A DNA stretch of 64,000 nucleotides from Prevotella lacticifex (GCF_019973375.1 NZ_BPTV01000001.1:248001-312000); one strand, 5' to 3'; counted from the stretch's first letter, positions 34,341 through 44,182 are shown. Numbers and translations: made by a program. Notes: generated from the sequence alone by a model not told the origin.

Positions 34341-36647
34341 ATGGCAAAAGGAAATGGAAACGGCAGACGCCTCACTAAAAAGCAAATGGCTGAAAAGCTC
34401 ACGGCTTTCTTCCAGACGCAACCAGGCGAGACGTTCAGCTTCAAGCAGATATTCAAGGCCCTGCATCTCACTACACACCCGCAGAAGATGCTCGCCATCG
34501 ACACCATGGACGAGATGGCATGGGACGACTTCCTGGCCAAGGTCGGCGACAACGCCTACCGGCTGAACACTAAAGGACAGGTCCAGGAGGGTACTTTCAT
34601 CAGAAAATCGAACGGAAAGAATACTTTCCAGCCCGACGACGGCGGCACTCCAATCTTCGTGTCGGAACGCAACTCGATGTCGGCACTCAACGGCGACAGG
34701 GTGAGGGTGCAGATAATGGCCCGGCGGCAGAAGCACATCAAGGAGGCAATGGTGACGGAAATTCTTCAGCGAAAGAAGGATACATTCGTCGGACGACTGC
34801 GTGTCGACCGCGACATCGCATTCCTCGTGACGCAGGAGAACCTCTTCGTACACGATATTCTCATACCAAAAAAGAAACTCAAAGGAGGAAAAACCGACGA
34901 CCGTGCGGTAGTGAAGATAACGCAATGGCCCGATGCCGACCACAAAAATCTTGTCGGTGAGGTCATCGACGTGCTCGGTCCTGCCGGCGACAACGACGTC
35001 GAGATGAACACTATCCTTGCCCAGTATGGTCTGCCCTACAAGTATCCTAAACGCGTGGAGGATGCCGCCGACAAGATTACAGGTGAGGTGACGAAGTCCG
35101 ATCTCGACGAGAGGGAGGACTTCAGAGGCACATGGACGTGCACCATCGACCCGAAAGACGCCAAGGACTTTGACGACGCGCTGAGCATAAAGAAGCTCGA
35201 CAACGGACTGTGGGAGGTCGGCGTGCACATTGCCGACGTCAGCCATTACGTCAAGGAGGGTGACATCATCGACCGTGAGGCCCAGAAGAGGGCCACAAGC
35301 ATATACCTCGTCGACAGGACAATACCCATGCTGCCGGAGCATCTGTGCAACTTCGTATGCTCGCTGCGCCCTAACGAGGAGAAGCTGTGCTACAGCGCAG
35401 TGTTCAATCTCGACGAGAAAGGCGACGTAAAGGCATTCCGGCTCGTACACACCGTAATAAAATCGGACAGGAGATACGCCTACGAGGAGGTGCAGCAACT
35501 GCTTGAGGATAACGGTGTTATAGACGGAACGGGTGAGCCGGCACCGGCTCCCGGACCCGACGGATACAAGGGACAGTATGCCGAACAGCTCATCACCCTC
35601 GACCGACTCGCTAAGATGCTGAGGAAGAAACGCTTCAAAAACGGAAGCGTGAAGTTCGATACCGAGGAACTGCACTTCGACATCGACGAGAAGGGAAAGC
35701 CCATACGCTGCTACTTCAAGCGCTCGAAGGATGCCAATAAGCTCGTAGAGGAGTTCATGCTCTTAGCCAACAGAAGTGTCGCTGAGATGGTGGGAAAGGT
35801 GAAAAAAGGAAAGAAAGCCAAGACGCTGCCATACCGCATCCACGACAATCCGGACCCGCAGAAGTTCGAGAACCTGCGGGAATTCTCGGCCAAATTCGGC
35901 TACAAGCTGAAGTCGTCGAGCACGAAAGGTGCCACGGCAAGGGCTCTGAACACCCTCATGGATGAGGTTGAAGGAAAGAGGGAGGCCAAGCTGATTCAGA
36001 CCATTGCCCTCAGGTCGATGATGAAAGCAAAATACTCGACCCACAATATCGGCCACTTCGGACTGGCGTTCGACTACTACACGCATTTCACATCACCTAT
36101 CCGGCGCTACCCCGACACCATGGTGCACCGCCTGCTGACCAGGTATCAGAACGGCGGACGGTCGGCAAATCAGGATAAGTATGAGGAACTGTGCGAGCAC
36201 TGCTCTGATATGGAGCAGGTGGCACAGAACGCTGAGCGCGACTCGACAAAGTATAAGATGGTCGAATTCATGGGCGAGCACGTTGGAGAGAAGTTCGACG
36301 CCCACATCTCTGGCATCCAGAGCTACGGCATATATGCCGAAATCGACGAGAACCACTGCGAGGGAATGATCTCCATGCGCGACCTCGGCGACGACTACTA
36401 CGACTTCGACGAAAAGAACTATTGTCTCATCGGACGACGCCATCACCACTGTTATCAGCTCGGCGACCCCATAAGAATACAGGTGGCAAAGGCTAATCTC
36501 GAGAAGAAACAACTCGACTTCATCATTGCCGACGACTCTCCCGACGCTCCTACAACGAAGAAAACCGTAAGTCTCGACGACAAACGGCGCGACGACCGGA
36601 AACGGAATAAAGGCGGGAAAAAAGGCGGAAAGAGAAGAAAAAAATAG
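34341..36647 (+). CDS. rnr: Ribonuclease R
   Basis: 768 residues from ATG 34341 (MAKGNGNGRRLTKKQ); the frame extends 16 residues upstream without conserved sequence. An N-terminal helix-turn-helix/cold-shock region (to about 200) precedes the RNB catalytic domain with CTIDPKDAKDFDDALS carrying the metal-binding aspartates, HIADVSHYV and DRTIPMLPEHL. The S1 domain is at about 650-725 (GIYAEIDENHCEGMISM), and the tail is Lys/Arg-rich, as in other RNase R proteins. It degrades structured RNA 3' to 5'. The next gene follows after 2 bp. Confidence 0.95.
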   Translation: MAKGNGNGRRLTKKQMAEKLTAFFQTQPGETFSFKQIFKALHLTTHPQKMLAIDTMDEMAWDDFLAKVGDNAYRLNTKGQVQEGTFIRKSNGKNTFQPDDGGTPIFVSERNSMSALNGDRVRVQIMARRQKHIKEAMVTEILQRKKDTFVGRLRVDRDIAFLVTQENLFVHDILIPKKKLKGGKTDDRAVVKITQWPDADHKNLVGEVIDVLGPAGDNDVEMNTILAQYGLPYKYPKRVEDAADKITGEVTKSDLDEREDFRGTWTCTIDPKDAKDFDDALSIKKLDNGLWEVGVHIADVSHYVKEGDIIDREAQKRATSIYLVDRTIPMLPEHLCNFVCSLRPNEEKLCYSAVFNLDEKGDVKAFRLVHTVIKSDRRYAYEEVQQLLEDNGVIDGTGEPAPAPGPDGYKGQYAEQLITLDRLAKMLRKKRFKNGSVKFDTEELHFDIDEKGKPIRCYFKRSKDANKLVEEFMLLANRSVAEMVGKVKKGKKAKTLPYRIHDNPDPQKFENLREFSAKFGYKLKSSSTKGATARALNTLMDEVEGKREAKLIQTIALRSMMKAKYSTHNIGHFGLAFDYYTHFTSPIRRYPDTMVHRLLTRYQNGGRSANQDKYEELCEHCSDMEQVAQNAERDSTKYKMVEFMGEHVGEKFDAHISGIQSYGIYAEIDENHCEGMISMRDLGDDYYDFDEKNYCLIGRRHHHCYQLGDPIRIQVAKANLEKKQLDFIIADDSPDAPTTKKTVSLDDKRRDDRKRNKGGKKGGKRRKK

Positions 36648-36649
36648 TA

Positions 36650-37426
36650 ATGAACGTTCATAAGATAATAATTCTCGTGATGGCAATCCTGTGCGCTGCA
36701 TCCGCCGGCGCACAGGATTTTCAGCGATTGAAAGGCTATTACCGTGTATATCAGACCACTGACTCGGCGCTGACATACTTCTGGGACGGCTACATGGAGA
36801 TATTCGTACCTCTTGACAGCACCGACGATGCCACGTTCTGCCAGCGGAAATTCCTCGGCGAAAGGCGCAGAAAAGCCCCGAAAGCCAACGGCGACGACCT
36901 CTTCGTACAGATAAATCTGCCCAATCTTGAGGTGACACCGCTGTCGAAGAGTATCAGTGCCGACGAATATTCCACCCGCAATAACGGCGACATCTACTTC
37001 CTCAGCCATAAAGCGGGAAACATCGCGCGCACCGACTCGACGGCAACGATTGTTCTCGACGAGTTAGCGGGACGACCCGACCATAGCCTTGACATGAGCC
37101 AACTGAAGATGTACGGCGTTAAAGCGACCATGACGGGATATCAGGACTTTGAGAAACGCTCTACTGTAAACGGCAAAAACCACAACGCCATAATCTCTTT
37201 CGGCAAGCACACGGAGTATCTTGCGAGGTACCGCGGGGAGGATACAGACGAGAAAATCAGCGTTACAAGCGAGTTTTTCGTCACCGACCGGCAGATGGTC
37301 ACAAGGCAACAGATGAAGAAAATAATGAAAGAGAAGAACCACATCTGGAGTTTTACCATCCCCGAGACTATCACCCCGCTACCCGAATCCATCGCATCTG
37401 CATGGCAACAGTTGGTGGAATACTGA
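36650..37426 (+). CDS. Secreted protein of unknown function, co-transcribed with rnr
   Basis: 258 residues. A signal peptide ending in ASAGAQ (about residue 22) is followed by a predicted mainly beta protein with Tyr/Trp-rich strands (YYRVYQTTDSALTYFWDGYMEIFVP) and several charged segments. The Lys-rich FLGERRRKAPKANG loop is near residue 75. There is no lipobox and no domain that I recognise. It begins 2 bp after rnr, so translation is probably coupled, although the localisation of the two products differs. Confidence 0.75.
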   Translation: MNVHKIIILVMAILCAASAGAQDFQRLKGYYRVYQTTDSALTYFWDGYMEIFVPLDSTDDATFCQRKFLGERRRKAPKANGDDLFVQINLPNLEVTPLSKSISADEYSTRNNGDIYFLSHKAGNIARTDSTATIVLDELAGRPDHSLDMSQLKMYGVKATMTGYQDFEKRSTVNGKNHNAIISFGKHTEYLARYRGEDTDEKISVTSEFFVTDRQMVTRQQMKKIMKEKNHIWSFTIPETITPLPESIASAWQQLVEY

Positions 37427-37464
37427 TGGAATAGGGTAAAGCAACAAGAGAATACCGGCAATAA

Positions 37465-37660
37465 GATGTAAAAATAATTCATATCATTTCGTCTATCGCA
37501 CCGTCTTTGTACTGCATTGATTATCAGAGGGTTGCCAATACATGCCATTTTGCGTTCTAAAACGGTCCGTTTTGGGATGCAAAACGGTCCGTTTCGCAAG
37601 CTGAAACAGGCCGTTTTAGAGGCCGAAACGATAGGTTTGGGGATGGTGTAAAGATATTTC
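37465..37660 (-). repeat. Palindrome-array intergenic element, copy 4
   Basis: 196 bp, reverse orientation, with unit starts at 37560, 37582, 37604 and 37626. End repeats are GATGTAAAAATAATTC (left) and GTGTAAAGATATTTCG (right). Between convergent genes. The stretch 37661-37925 next to it has no ORF or recognised feature. Confidence 0.92.
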
Positions 37661-37930
37661 GATATTGGTTTGTTGTTGAGTTGTCTTTTCCAGGCTACAA
37701 GGATGATAGAGAAAACACTATGCTATTGGTTTATCTCTGCATCCATAGAATTCACCAAGAAACCGTAATTATTAGGGATATATAAAAGGTCGTAAGCTAC
37801 ACTTGCCTTGATAAGGTGGTGCTTAGGTTATTGGTTATCAGAATTTTACTACAGGTAGAACTCATCGGAAGAGTGGTGACGGCGATAAAAATCGGTCGTG
37901 ACGATAGGCTGACAATGGCAATATAATGCA

Positions 37931-37963
37931 ACATGCCGGCCGCAGAAAGCTGTGGCCGGCATG
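37931..37963 (-). terminator. Hairpin after the GNAT/nitrilase gene
   Basis: Stem ACATGCCGGCC / GGCCGGCATGT (11 bp, GC-rich) begins 4 bp after the stop codon. The following minus-strand sequence TGCATTATATTG is only moderately T-rich, so strength is uncertain. Confidence 0.6.
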
Positions 37964-37967
37964 TGAT

Positions 37968-39503
37968 TTACTTCTTGAACCGTGTTTCGTAGAGATCCTT
38001 ACGGCGGTCGCGGAGGTTGCGGACGGAACCATAAGTATGGAGTTCTGAGAGCTGATTGAGGTCGACATCGGCAACGAGAATCATCTCAGTGTTAGGTGTT
38101 GCCTCTGCGCGCCGCCCGTCATACGGGAACTGGAAGTCACAAGGGGTGAACACTCCCGACTGCGCATACTGGATGTCCATATTCTGAACGCGCGGCAGAT
38201 TGCCTACACTGCCGGCTATAGCCACGTAGCACTCGTTCTCGATAGCCCTGGCCTGCGCACAGATACGCACCCGGTTGTAGGCGTTCTGCGTGTCGGTCAT
38301 GAAGGGAACGAAAAGGATCTGCATGCCATCGTCGGCCAAGAGTCGCGACAATTCGGGGAATTCGACATCATAGCATATAAGCACTCCGATGCGCCCGCAG
38401 TCGGTATCGAAGGTCTTTACCCTCGAGCCCTGGCTGAGACCCCAGAACTTCTGCTCATCAGGGGTGACATGAATCTTCTCATACATCTCCATGGAGCCGT
38501 CGCGCCGGCAAAGGAATCCCACATTATACAGTCCCCCGTCGTCCTTTATGAACGGCATGGAACCGGTGATAATATTAATGTTGTAGCTGATGGCGAGTTC
38601 GCGGAAGCGGTCGCGAATTTTCTCAGTGTATTGTGCCAGGGCACGTATCGACTGTGCCTCACCCATCTTATTGAACGGAGCCATGAGCGGTGCGTTGAAA
38701 TATTCGGGGAAGAGGATGAAGTCGGCCTTATAGCTCGACACCGAGTCGACGAAGAATTCGGCCTGCTCCACGAGGTCGTCGATGTCCTTATAGTTTCGCA
38801 TCTGCCACTGCACCAGACCTATTCTGACCGTCGGACGGCGCTCCACCTTGTTCTGTTCCTTGGGCGGCTCATAGTAGATATTGTCCCACTGGAGCAGACA
38901 AGCGCAATGGCACGACTCCTCATCGTTGGGCAGGTAGTTCCTGATAACCCTCCGGACGTGGAAGTCGTTCGACAGTTGGAAATTGAGAACGGGGTCGTAA
39001 ATCTCCCTTGAGCGCACCTTCTCGATGTACTCTTTCGGGCGCATCTTGTCGGCATACTTATGATAATTAGGTATACGACCGCCGAACATTATAGCCTTGA
39101 GGTTCAGTTTCTCGCAGAGTTCCTTCCGGTATTCATACATCCGTCGGCCAAGGCGCAGTCCGCGGTAGTCGGGATGGATGAACACCTCTATGCCGTAGAG
39201 GATGTTTCCGTCGGGCTCATGGGTGTTAAACGTCTCGTTGCCAGTGACCTGAGCGTATGTGTGGTCGCCCTTGACCATATTGTAGTCGACGATGATGCTG
39301 AGCGCGCAGCCCACAATTTTGTCGTCGGCGATGATGACCACCTGCCCTTCCGGGAAGATGGTTATGAGCTTCTTTATCTGCTCGTGGGTCCAGAATACAT
39401 CGCTGTCGCCGTATATGCGCCGGAACGATTTAGCCAATTGGTCGTAATCCTCCATCCTTAAATTACGGAGGGTTACCTTATTTATCTGTTTAACTTGGGA
39501 CAT
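37968..39503 (-). CDS. Bifunctional GNAT acetyltransferase / carbon-nitrogen hydrolase
   Basis: 511 residues from ATG 39503 (MSQVKQINKVTLRNL). Residues 10-150 are a GNAT fold with YRGLRLGRRMYEYRKELCEKL, the acetyl-CoA-binding motif A. Residues about 225-490 are a nitrilase-superfamily domain with the Glu-Lys-Cys triad: LFPEYFNAP, YEKIHVTPDE and GVLICYDVEFPEL. This fused architecture is known in Bacteroidetes, but its substrate is not established. It lies 19 bp downstream of the GT9 gene, as the third gene of a unit. Confidence 0.9.
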   Translation of the reverse strand: MSQVKQINKVTLRNLRMEDYDQLAKSFRRIYGDSDVFWTHEQIKKLITIFPEGQVVIIADDKIVGCALSIIVDYNMVKGDHTYAQVTGNETFNTHEPDGNILYGIEVFIHPDYRGLRLGRRMYEYRKELCEKLNLKAIMFGGRIPNYHKYADKMRPKEYIEKVRSREIYDPVLNFQLSNDFHVRRVIRNYLPNDEESCHCACLLQWDNIYYEPPKEQNKVERRPTVRIGLVQWQMRNYKDIDDLVEQAEFFVDSVSSYKADFILFPEYFNAPLMAPFNKMGEAQSIRALAQYTEKIRDRFRELAISYNINIITGSMPFIKDDGGLYNVGFLCRRDGSMEMYEKIHVTPDEQKFWGLSQGSRVKTFDTDCGRIGVLICYDVEFPELSRLLADDGMQILFVPFMTDTQNAYNRVRICAQARAIENECYVAIAGSVGNLPRVQNMDIQYAQSGVFTPCDFQFPYDGRRAEATPNTEMILVADVDLNQLSELHTYGSVRNLRDRRKDLYETRFKK

Positions 39504-39522
39504 ATAATGGATGAATGATAAT

Positions 39523-40578
39523 CTATTTGAGATGCCTCTCCACGGCCTCTGCAATCATCTCCGGTGTTATCTGCCGCATGCAAGCAAAGTCGCCGCGGCG
39601 GCAAGTCTTGTTTCCATATACCGAGCAGGGCCGGCATGGCAAGTCGACACCGATGCTGTCGCTGTCGTCCTGATGCCATGGCTGGAATCCCGCAAAGGGG
39701 TGTGTGGCTCCCCAGACGCTGACAACCTTGCATCCTGCCACCGCTGCGAGATGCATATTTCCGCTGTCCATCGACAGCATCACGTCGAGATGGCTCATGA
39801 GGATAAGCTCGTTGGCAAGTCCGCCGAGCACTTTCGAGGCATTGGTGCACTGGTCGTACTTGGCGCACCATTGGTCGAAGTGCATCATTTCGCCCTCTCC
39901 GCCGCCGAAGAAGAATATCCGGCAGTCGGGATGAGCATTGATTATAAGCCGAATTACGGCCTCCATCATCTCCACGGGATATACTTTCCACTGGTGGGCG
40001 GCAAACGGAGCCAGTCCTATCCACTTCTGTCCTGAAGGCTTCGTGGTGCCGATAAGCGCCGGGAATGCCGCCATATCGCCCTTCCCCTCGCCGAAGATGC
40101 TTGTGAAGTCGAGCTTTACGGGATAACCCAATTTGGCAAGAACATCACTGTAGTTGTCGAAAGACGTGGGCAGCTGTTTCCTTACCTTATTACTATAGTC
40201 GCACAACCGCCGTTTCTCAGCCCTGTGCTTGTCGATGTGCTCCACCTTTACATGGTCGGTGAGACTGACGTTGAACCGTGTTCTGACATACTTTGTACGC
40301 AGCACATCGTGGAAATCGGCGACGGCAGTGAAGTTCTTCGCCATCAGCCGCCGGTAGAGCTTGTTGAGTCCGTGCACCCCCTTGTACTCGCCATCGATGT
40401 CGGCCTCCATGAAGAAGAGGTTCGGCGCGAGGTTCTCAAAGAGCGGCCTCGCAAAGGGACGGCTGAGGACCGTAAATCTCACATCAGGGTACTGCTTTGC
40501 CGCCGACACCACTACTGGCACGGTCATAGCCACATCGCCTATTGCCGACAGTCGTATTATGAGAACGTGCTGGGTCAC
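39523..40578 (-). CDS. Glycosyltransferase family 9 (heptosyltransferase-like)
   Basis: 351 residues. GT-B fold with N-terminal HVLIIRLSAIGDVAMTVPVV (nucleotide-sugar family signature) and C-terminal KWIGLAPFAAHQWKVYPVE and MLSMDSGNMHLAAVAGCKVVSVWGATHP. It likely transfers a sugar to the inner core of lipooligosaccharide. The distal end contains VDLPCRPCSVYGNKTCRRGDFACM, a Cys-rich segment found in this branch. It overlaps the upstream DUF4254 gene by 4 bp. Confidence 0.93.
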   Translation of the reverse strand: MTQHVLIIRLSAIGDVAMTVPVVVSAAKQYPDVRFTVLSRPFARPLFENLAPNLFFMEADIDGEYKGVHGLNKLYRRLMAKNFTAVADFHDVLRTKYVRTRFNVSLTDHVKVEHIDKHRAEKRRLCDYSNKVRKQLPTSFDNYSDVLAKLGYPVKLDFTSIFGEGKGDMAAFPALIGTTKPSGQKWIGLAPFAAHQWKVYPVEMMEAVIRLIINAHPDCRIFFFGGGEGEMMHFDQWCAKYDQCTNASKVLGGLANELILMSHLDVMLSMDSGNMHLAAVAGCKVVSVWGATHPFAGFQPWHQDDSDSIGVDLPCRPCSVYGNKTCRRGDFACMRQITPEMIAEAVERHLK

Positions 40579-41177
40579 TTTTTGTACAATACAGGGTTAG
40601 TAGCCGGGTCGTTGTACATCTTCATCTGTCTGTAGACTTTCATGTATTTCCTTCCGGCCTTGATGTCATCAAGCAGCTGGTCGATGGCCGTCGAGAGGTC
40701 CTTCTGCTGTTCTATGAGCACGGCGAGCTTGTCCTTGCACCGTGCTATGTGCTCCGGCGTAGCGTCGGTACGCTCTGTCTGCTCCCGCATGTGATAGATT
40801 TTCAGTGCAAGGATGCTCAGTCGGTCGATAGCCCACGCAGGACTCTCCGTGTTGATGGTAGCGTCGGGCAGCGGCGTAACGTCAGAGAAGAGCTGACGGA
40901 AGTACGAGTCGATCTGCTCCACGAGGTCGGTGCGGTCCTGATTGCTGCGGTCTATGCGGTGCTTGAGGTTCATACCATCGACCGGATTGATGTGCGGGTC
41001 ACGGATGAGATCCTCATAGTGCCACTGCACCGTGTCAATCCAGCACTTCAGATAGAGGCGGTTCTCGATGGAATCGCGGTCGTACGGATTGCTGATAGGT
41101 GTGTCGACATCGTCCTTCACGTGGTAGTCACGGATGGCCTGATTGAAAATCTCATTGCAATGTTCAGTGAATGACAT
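40575..41177 (-). CDS. DUF4254 family protein
   Basis: 200 residues from ATG 41177 (MSFTEHCNEIFNQAIRDYH); an in-frame ATG at 41225 would add 16 Asn/Lys-rich residues encoded in AT-rich DNA. Highly charged and predicted alpha-helical, with the conserved KCWIDTVQWHYEDLIRDP and RLSILALKIYHM segments. Function unknown. The tight 4-bp overlap with the GT9 heptosyltransferase, which I know as a recurrent arrangement, points to lipooligosaccharide core assembly. Confidence 0.85.
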   Translation of the reverse strand: MSFTEHCNEIFNQAIRDYHVKDDVDTPISNPYDRDSIENRLYLKCWIDTVQWHYEDLIRDPHINPVDGMNLKHRIDRSNQDRTDLVEQIDSYFRQLFSDVTPLPDATINTESPAWAIDRLSILALKIYHMREQTERTDATPEHIARCKDKLAVLIEQQKDLSTAIDQLLDDIKAGRKYMKVYRQMKMYNDPATNPVLYKK

Positions 41178-41415
41178 CTTATTATTGTTTAATTCTTTAT
41201 TATTGTATGCTGATTTCCGATTCATTTCGATACATCATGCAAAAATACGAAATTTTAAACGTGATTCCAAATAAAAGACTGTTTTTTTCGTTTCGAATAC
41301 CACAAAATTCTTCCATCAACAGTGTGATAATACGCATCTTACACTGTTTTTCGGTGAAAAAATTGCACAATGGTATATCATTTGTGCATTGAAAAATAAG
41401 TTTTCTTTAAAATTA

Positions 41416-41447
41416 TTTGCACACTCGGATAAAAATTTGTTCCTTTG
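41416..41447 (+). promoter_or_regulatory. Promoter of acpP
   Basis: TTTG (41416-41419), 20-bp spacer, TTCCTTTG (41440-41447; one mismatch to TAnnTTTG), 53 bp before the start codon. The remaining gap from 41178 is AT-rich and shows no other feature. Confidence 0.65.
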
Positions 41448-41500
41448 CACCCGATTTTGGAAATAGAAAACAATTATAACATCTTAAAAAGAAAACAATT

Positions 41501-41737
41501 ATGTCAGAAATTGAAGCAAAAGTAAAAGACATTATCGTCGACAAACTTGGTGTTGACGAGGCAGAGGTAAAGCCTGAGGCAAGTTTCACCAACGACCTGG
41601 GAGCCGATTCTCTGGACACCGTAGAGCTCATCATGGAGTTCGAGAAGCAGTTCGGCATTTCAATCCCTGACGACAAGGCTGAGAAGATTGCCACTGTCGG
41701 TGACGCCATCAAGTATATCGAGGAGAACGCAAAGTAA
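41501..41737 (+). CDS. acpP: Acyl carrier protein
   Basis: 78 residues, acidic, with the phosphopantetheine attachment Ser in [16 protein letters not shown] (Ser near residue 38). It carries growing acyl chains in fatty acid synthesis. The gene is followed by a hairpin (41764-41813) and then fabF, the same order as in many bacteria. Confidence 0.97.
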   Translation: MSEIEAKVKDIIVDKLGVDEAEVKPEASFTNDLGADSLDTVELIMEFEKQFGISIPDDKAEKIATVGDAIKYIEENAK

Positions 41738-41763
41738 TCAATTTCCTCAATAGTTGATTTAAG

Positions 41764-41813
41764 AAATGTTGGGTGTTGGAAGCCGATAGAGCGTTCAGCG
41801 CCCAACATTTTTG
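41764..41813 (+). terminator. Hairpin between acpP and fabF, probable partial terminator
   Basis: AATGTTGGG (41765-41773) pairs with CCCAACATT (41801-41809), followed by TTTTTGAG. The stem is weak in the middle. Read-through would allow ACP to be made in excess over FabF (inference). Confidence 0.6.
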
Positions 41814-41874
41814 AGTTTTATAATATGCTGTGACGGCCGCCGATGGTTGTCCAGCAGTCCCAAAAGCACAATAA

Positions 41875-43137
41875 ATGGAATTAAATAGAGTAGTAGTAAC
41901 AGGCCTCGGCGCTGTCACACCACTTGGCCTTAATGTCGAAGAGACATGGAAGTCGATGGTTGAGGGCAAGAGCGGCTGTGGCCCGATTACCCAGTTTGAT
42001 GCCTCACAATGCAAGACACACTTCGCCTGCGAGGTTAAGGGTTTCGATCCCAAGCAGTATCTCGACCGCAAAGAGATCCGCAAGATGGACCGTTACACCC
42101 AGCTGGCTATGGCCAGTGCCATTCAGGGCGTAGAGGATTCCGGCATCGATGCAGAGGGTATCGACAAGAATCGTGTAGGCGTTATCTACGGTGTTGGTAT
42201 CGGAGGTATAAACACTTTCCAGAAGGAAGTTGTCGACTACGGTCAGAACATCGAGCGCGGCCCGTTCTTCTCGCCGTTCTTCATCCCAATGATGATCTCG
42301 GATATTGCCGCTGGACAGATTTCCATCAAGTATGGATTCCACGGCCCCAACTACGCAACGACGAGTGCATGCGCCTCTTCGACGAACGCCCTTGCCGACG
42401 CTTTCAACCTCCTTCGCTTAGGTAAGGCCGACATCATCGTTGCCGGTGGTGCCGAGAGCGCCATCTGCATGTGCGGTGTCGGTGGATTCAACTCGATGAA
42501 AGCCCTGTCGACACGCAACGACGATCCTGAGCACGCTTCACGCCCATTCTCGGCAAGTCGCGACGGATTCATCATGGGTGAGGGTGCCGGATGCCTTATC
42601 CTCGAGACTCTCGAGCATGCCAAGGCACGCGGCGCAAAGATTTATGCTGAGATGGTTGGTGAGGGCGAGAGTGCCGATGCCTACCACATCACAGCCTCTC
42701 ACCCCGAGGGTCTCGGTGCAAAGCTTGTCATGGAGGCCGCTCTCGACGACGCTCATCTCACTCCTGCCGACATCGACTACATCAATGTCCACGGCACATC
42801 GACCCACGTCGGCGACATCTCAGAGGCCAAGGCCATCAAGGATGTCTTCGGCGACGACGCTTACCGCCTGAACATCTCGTCGACAAAGAGTATGACCGGA
42901 CACCTTCTCGGTGCTGCCGGAGCTGTTGAAGCATTAGCTTGCGTGAAGTCAATCACCGACGACATCGTTCCGCCGACCATCAACCACGCTGACGGCGACG
43001 ACGATCCGGAAATCGACTACAAGATGAACTTCACATTCAACAAGGCCCAGAAGCGCGAGGTACGTGCCGCACTGAGCAACACCTTCGGTTTCGGTGGCCA
43101 CAATGCATGCGTTATCTTCAAGAAGTATGCTGAATAA
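41875..43137 (+). CDS. fabF: 3-oxoacyl-[acyl-carrier-protein] synthase II
   Basis: 420 residues. The nucleophile is Cys in NYATTSACASSTNA (about residue 165); the two catalytic histidines lie in INVHGTSTHVGD and TKSMTGHLLGAAGAVE. The C-terminus NTFGFGGHNACVIFK is typical. It elongates acyl-ACP by condensation with malonyl-ACP. The final codons overlap the rnc start by 11 bp. Confidence 0.97.
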   Translation: MELNRVVVTGLGAVTPLGLNVEETWKSMVEGKSGCGPITQFDASQCKTHFACEVKGFDPKQYLDRKEIRKMDRYTQLAMASAIQGVEDSGIDAEGIDKNRVGVIYGVGIGGINTFQKEVVDYGQNIERGPFFSPFFIPMMISDIAAGQISIKYGFHGPNYATTSACASSTNALADAFNLLRLGKADIIVAGGAESAICMCGVGGFNSMKALSTRNDDPEHASRPFSASRDGFIMGEGAGCLILETLEHAKARGAKIYAEMVGEGESADAYHITASHPEGLGAKLVMEAALDDAHLTPADIDYINVHGTSTHVGDISEAKAIKDVFGDDAYRLNISSTKSMTGHLLGAAGAVEALACVKSITDDIVPPTINHADGDDDPEIDYKMNFTFNKAQKREVRAALSNTFGFGGHNACVIFKKYAE

Positions 43138-44182
43138 TATCATTGATAGAATAAAGCTCCCTTTCCGCAAGGATAAGGAGCTTTATTTGTCTCTGAACAG
43201 AATTCTCGGCGTCCTTCCCCACGACATCAGTTTCTATAAGATTGCGCTGATGCACAAGAGCGTTGCCCACCGCAACGCCAAAGGCAAGAAAGTCAACAAC
43301 GAGCGGTTGGAGTTTCTCGGCGATGCCATCCTCGACGCTATCGTCGGCGACATCGTCTTCCGCCATTTTCCGGGCAAAAAGGAGGGTTTCCTTACCAACA
43401 CCCGGTCGAAAATCGTGCAGCGCGACACCCTCAACCGTCTTGCCAAGACCATGGGCATCAACGACCTGATACTCTCCTCGGGCCATTCGTCAGCCCACAA
43501 CAGCTATATGGGCGGCAATGCATTCGAGGCTGTCGTCGGAGCGCTGTATCTCGACCATGGCTACGATGCCTGCATGCGGTTCATGAAGCGACAGATTCTC
43601 GGCGAGCTCATCAACATCGACAAGGTTGCTTACAAGGAGGTAAACTTCAAGTCGAAGCTCATAGAGTGGAGTCAGAAGAACCGCGTGAACGTAGAGTTCA
43701 GGCTCATCAGCCAGGGCAAGGACGAGAACGGCAGTCCGATGTTCGACTATAAGGTGTTCATCGAGGACCTTGAGGGCTGCGACGGCAAGGGATTCTCGAA
43801 GAAAGAGAGCCAGCAGATGGCCGCCAAGCTCACCCTTCAGAAGCTGCGCCGCATGCCACAGTTCATCGACGCCGTCTTCCAGGCCAAAGGCAACCGCACA
43901 AAGATGGAGGAAGAACCCGTTGAGAACGTTCCCGAGACGGAGCAGCAGAGCGACTTCCTCATCGGTAAGGCTGCCAAGCCCAAGGAGAAGCACGAGACTC
44001 CTTTCCACGAGGAAGTGTTCGACGATAAGCCCATAGTCAAGGACAATAGCGTGGACCCGGAGCTGAAAGCAGAGACAAAAGAAGAGAAAGACGACTTCGA
44101 CGGCAATAACAACAGCGATGACGGCAAGCGCGAAAGCATCATCGCGGCGGCAGAGGCCGCAGCCTTCGAGGGCAAGGAATAA
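43127..44182 (+). CDS. rnc: Ribonuclease III with long acidic C-terminal extension
   Basis: 351 residues from ATG 43127, which lies inside the end of fabF. The catalytic signature is NNERLEFLGDAILDAIVGD (about 50-68), followed by TRSKIVQRDTL and NAFEAVVGALYLDHGYDA. The dsRNA-binding domain covers about 170-250 (KSKLIEWSQKN ... QQMAAKLTLQKL). The remaining 100 residues are Glu/Lys-rich, low complexity and probably disordered; standard RNase III stops near 230-250. It processes rRNA and other double-stranded RNA. Confidence 0.94.
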   Translation: MLNNIIDRIKLPFRKDKELYLSLNRILGVLPHDISFYKIALMHKSVAHRNAKGKKVNNERLEFLGDAILDAIVGDIVFRHFPGKKEGFLTNTRSKIVQRDTLNRLAKTMGINDLILSSGHSSAHNSYMGGNAFEAVVGALYLDHGYDACMRFMKRQILGELINIDKVAYKEVNFKSKLIEWSQKNRVNVEFRLISQGKDENGSPMFDYKVFIEDLEGCDGKGFSKKESQQMAAKLTLQKLRRMPQFIDAVFQAKGNRTKMEEEPVENVPETEQQSDFLIGKAAKPKEKHETPFHEEVFDDKPIVKDNSVDPELKAETKEEKDDFDGNNNSDDGKRESIIAAAEAAAFEGKE

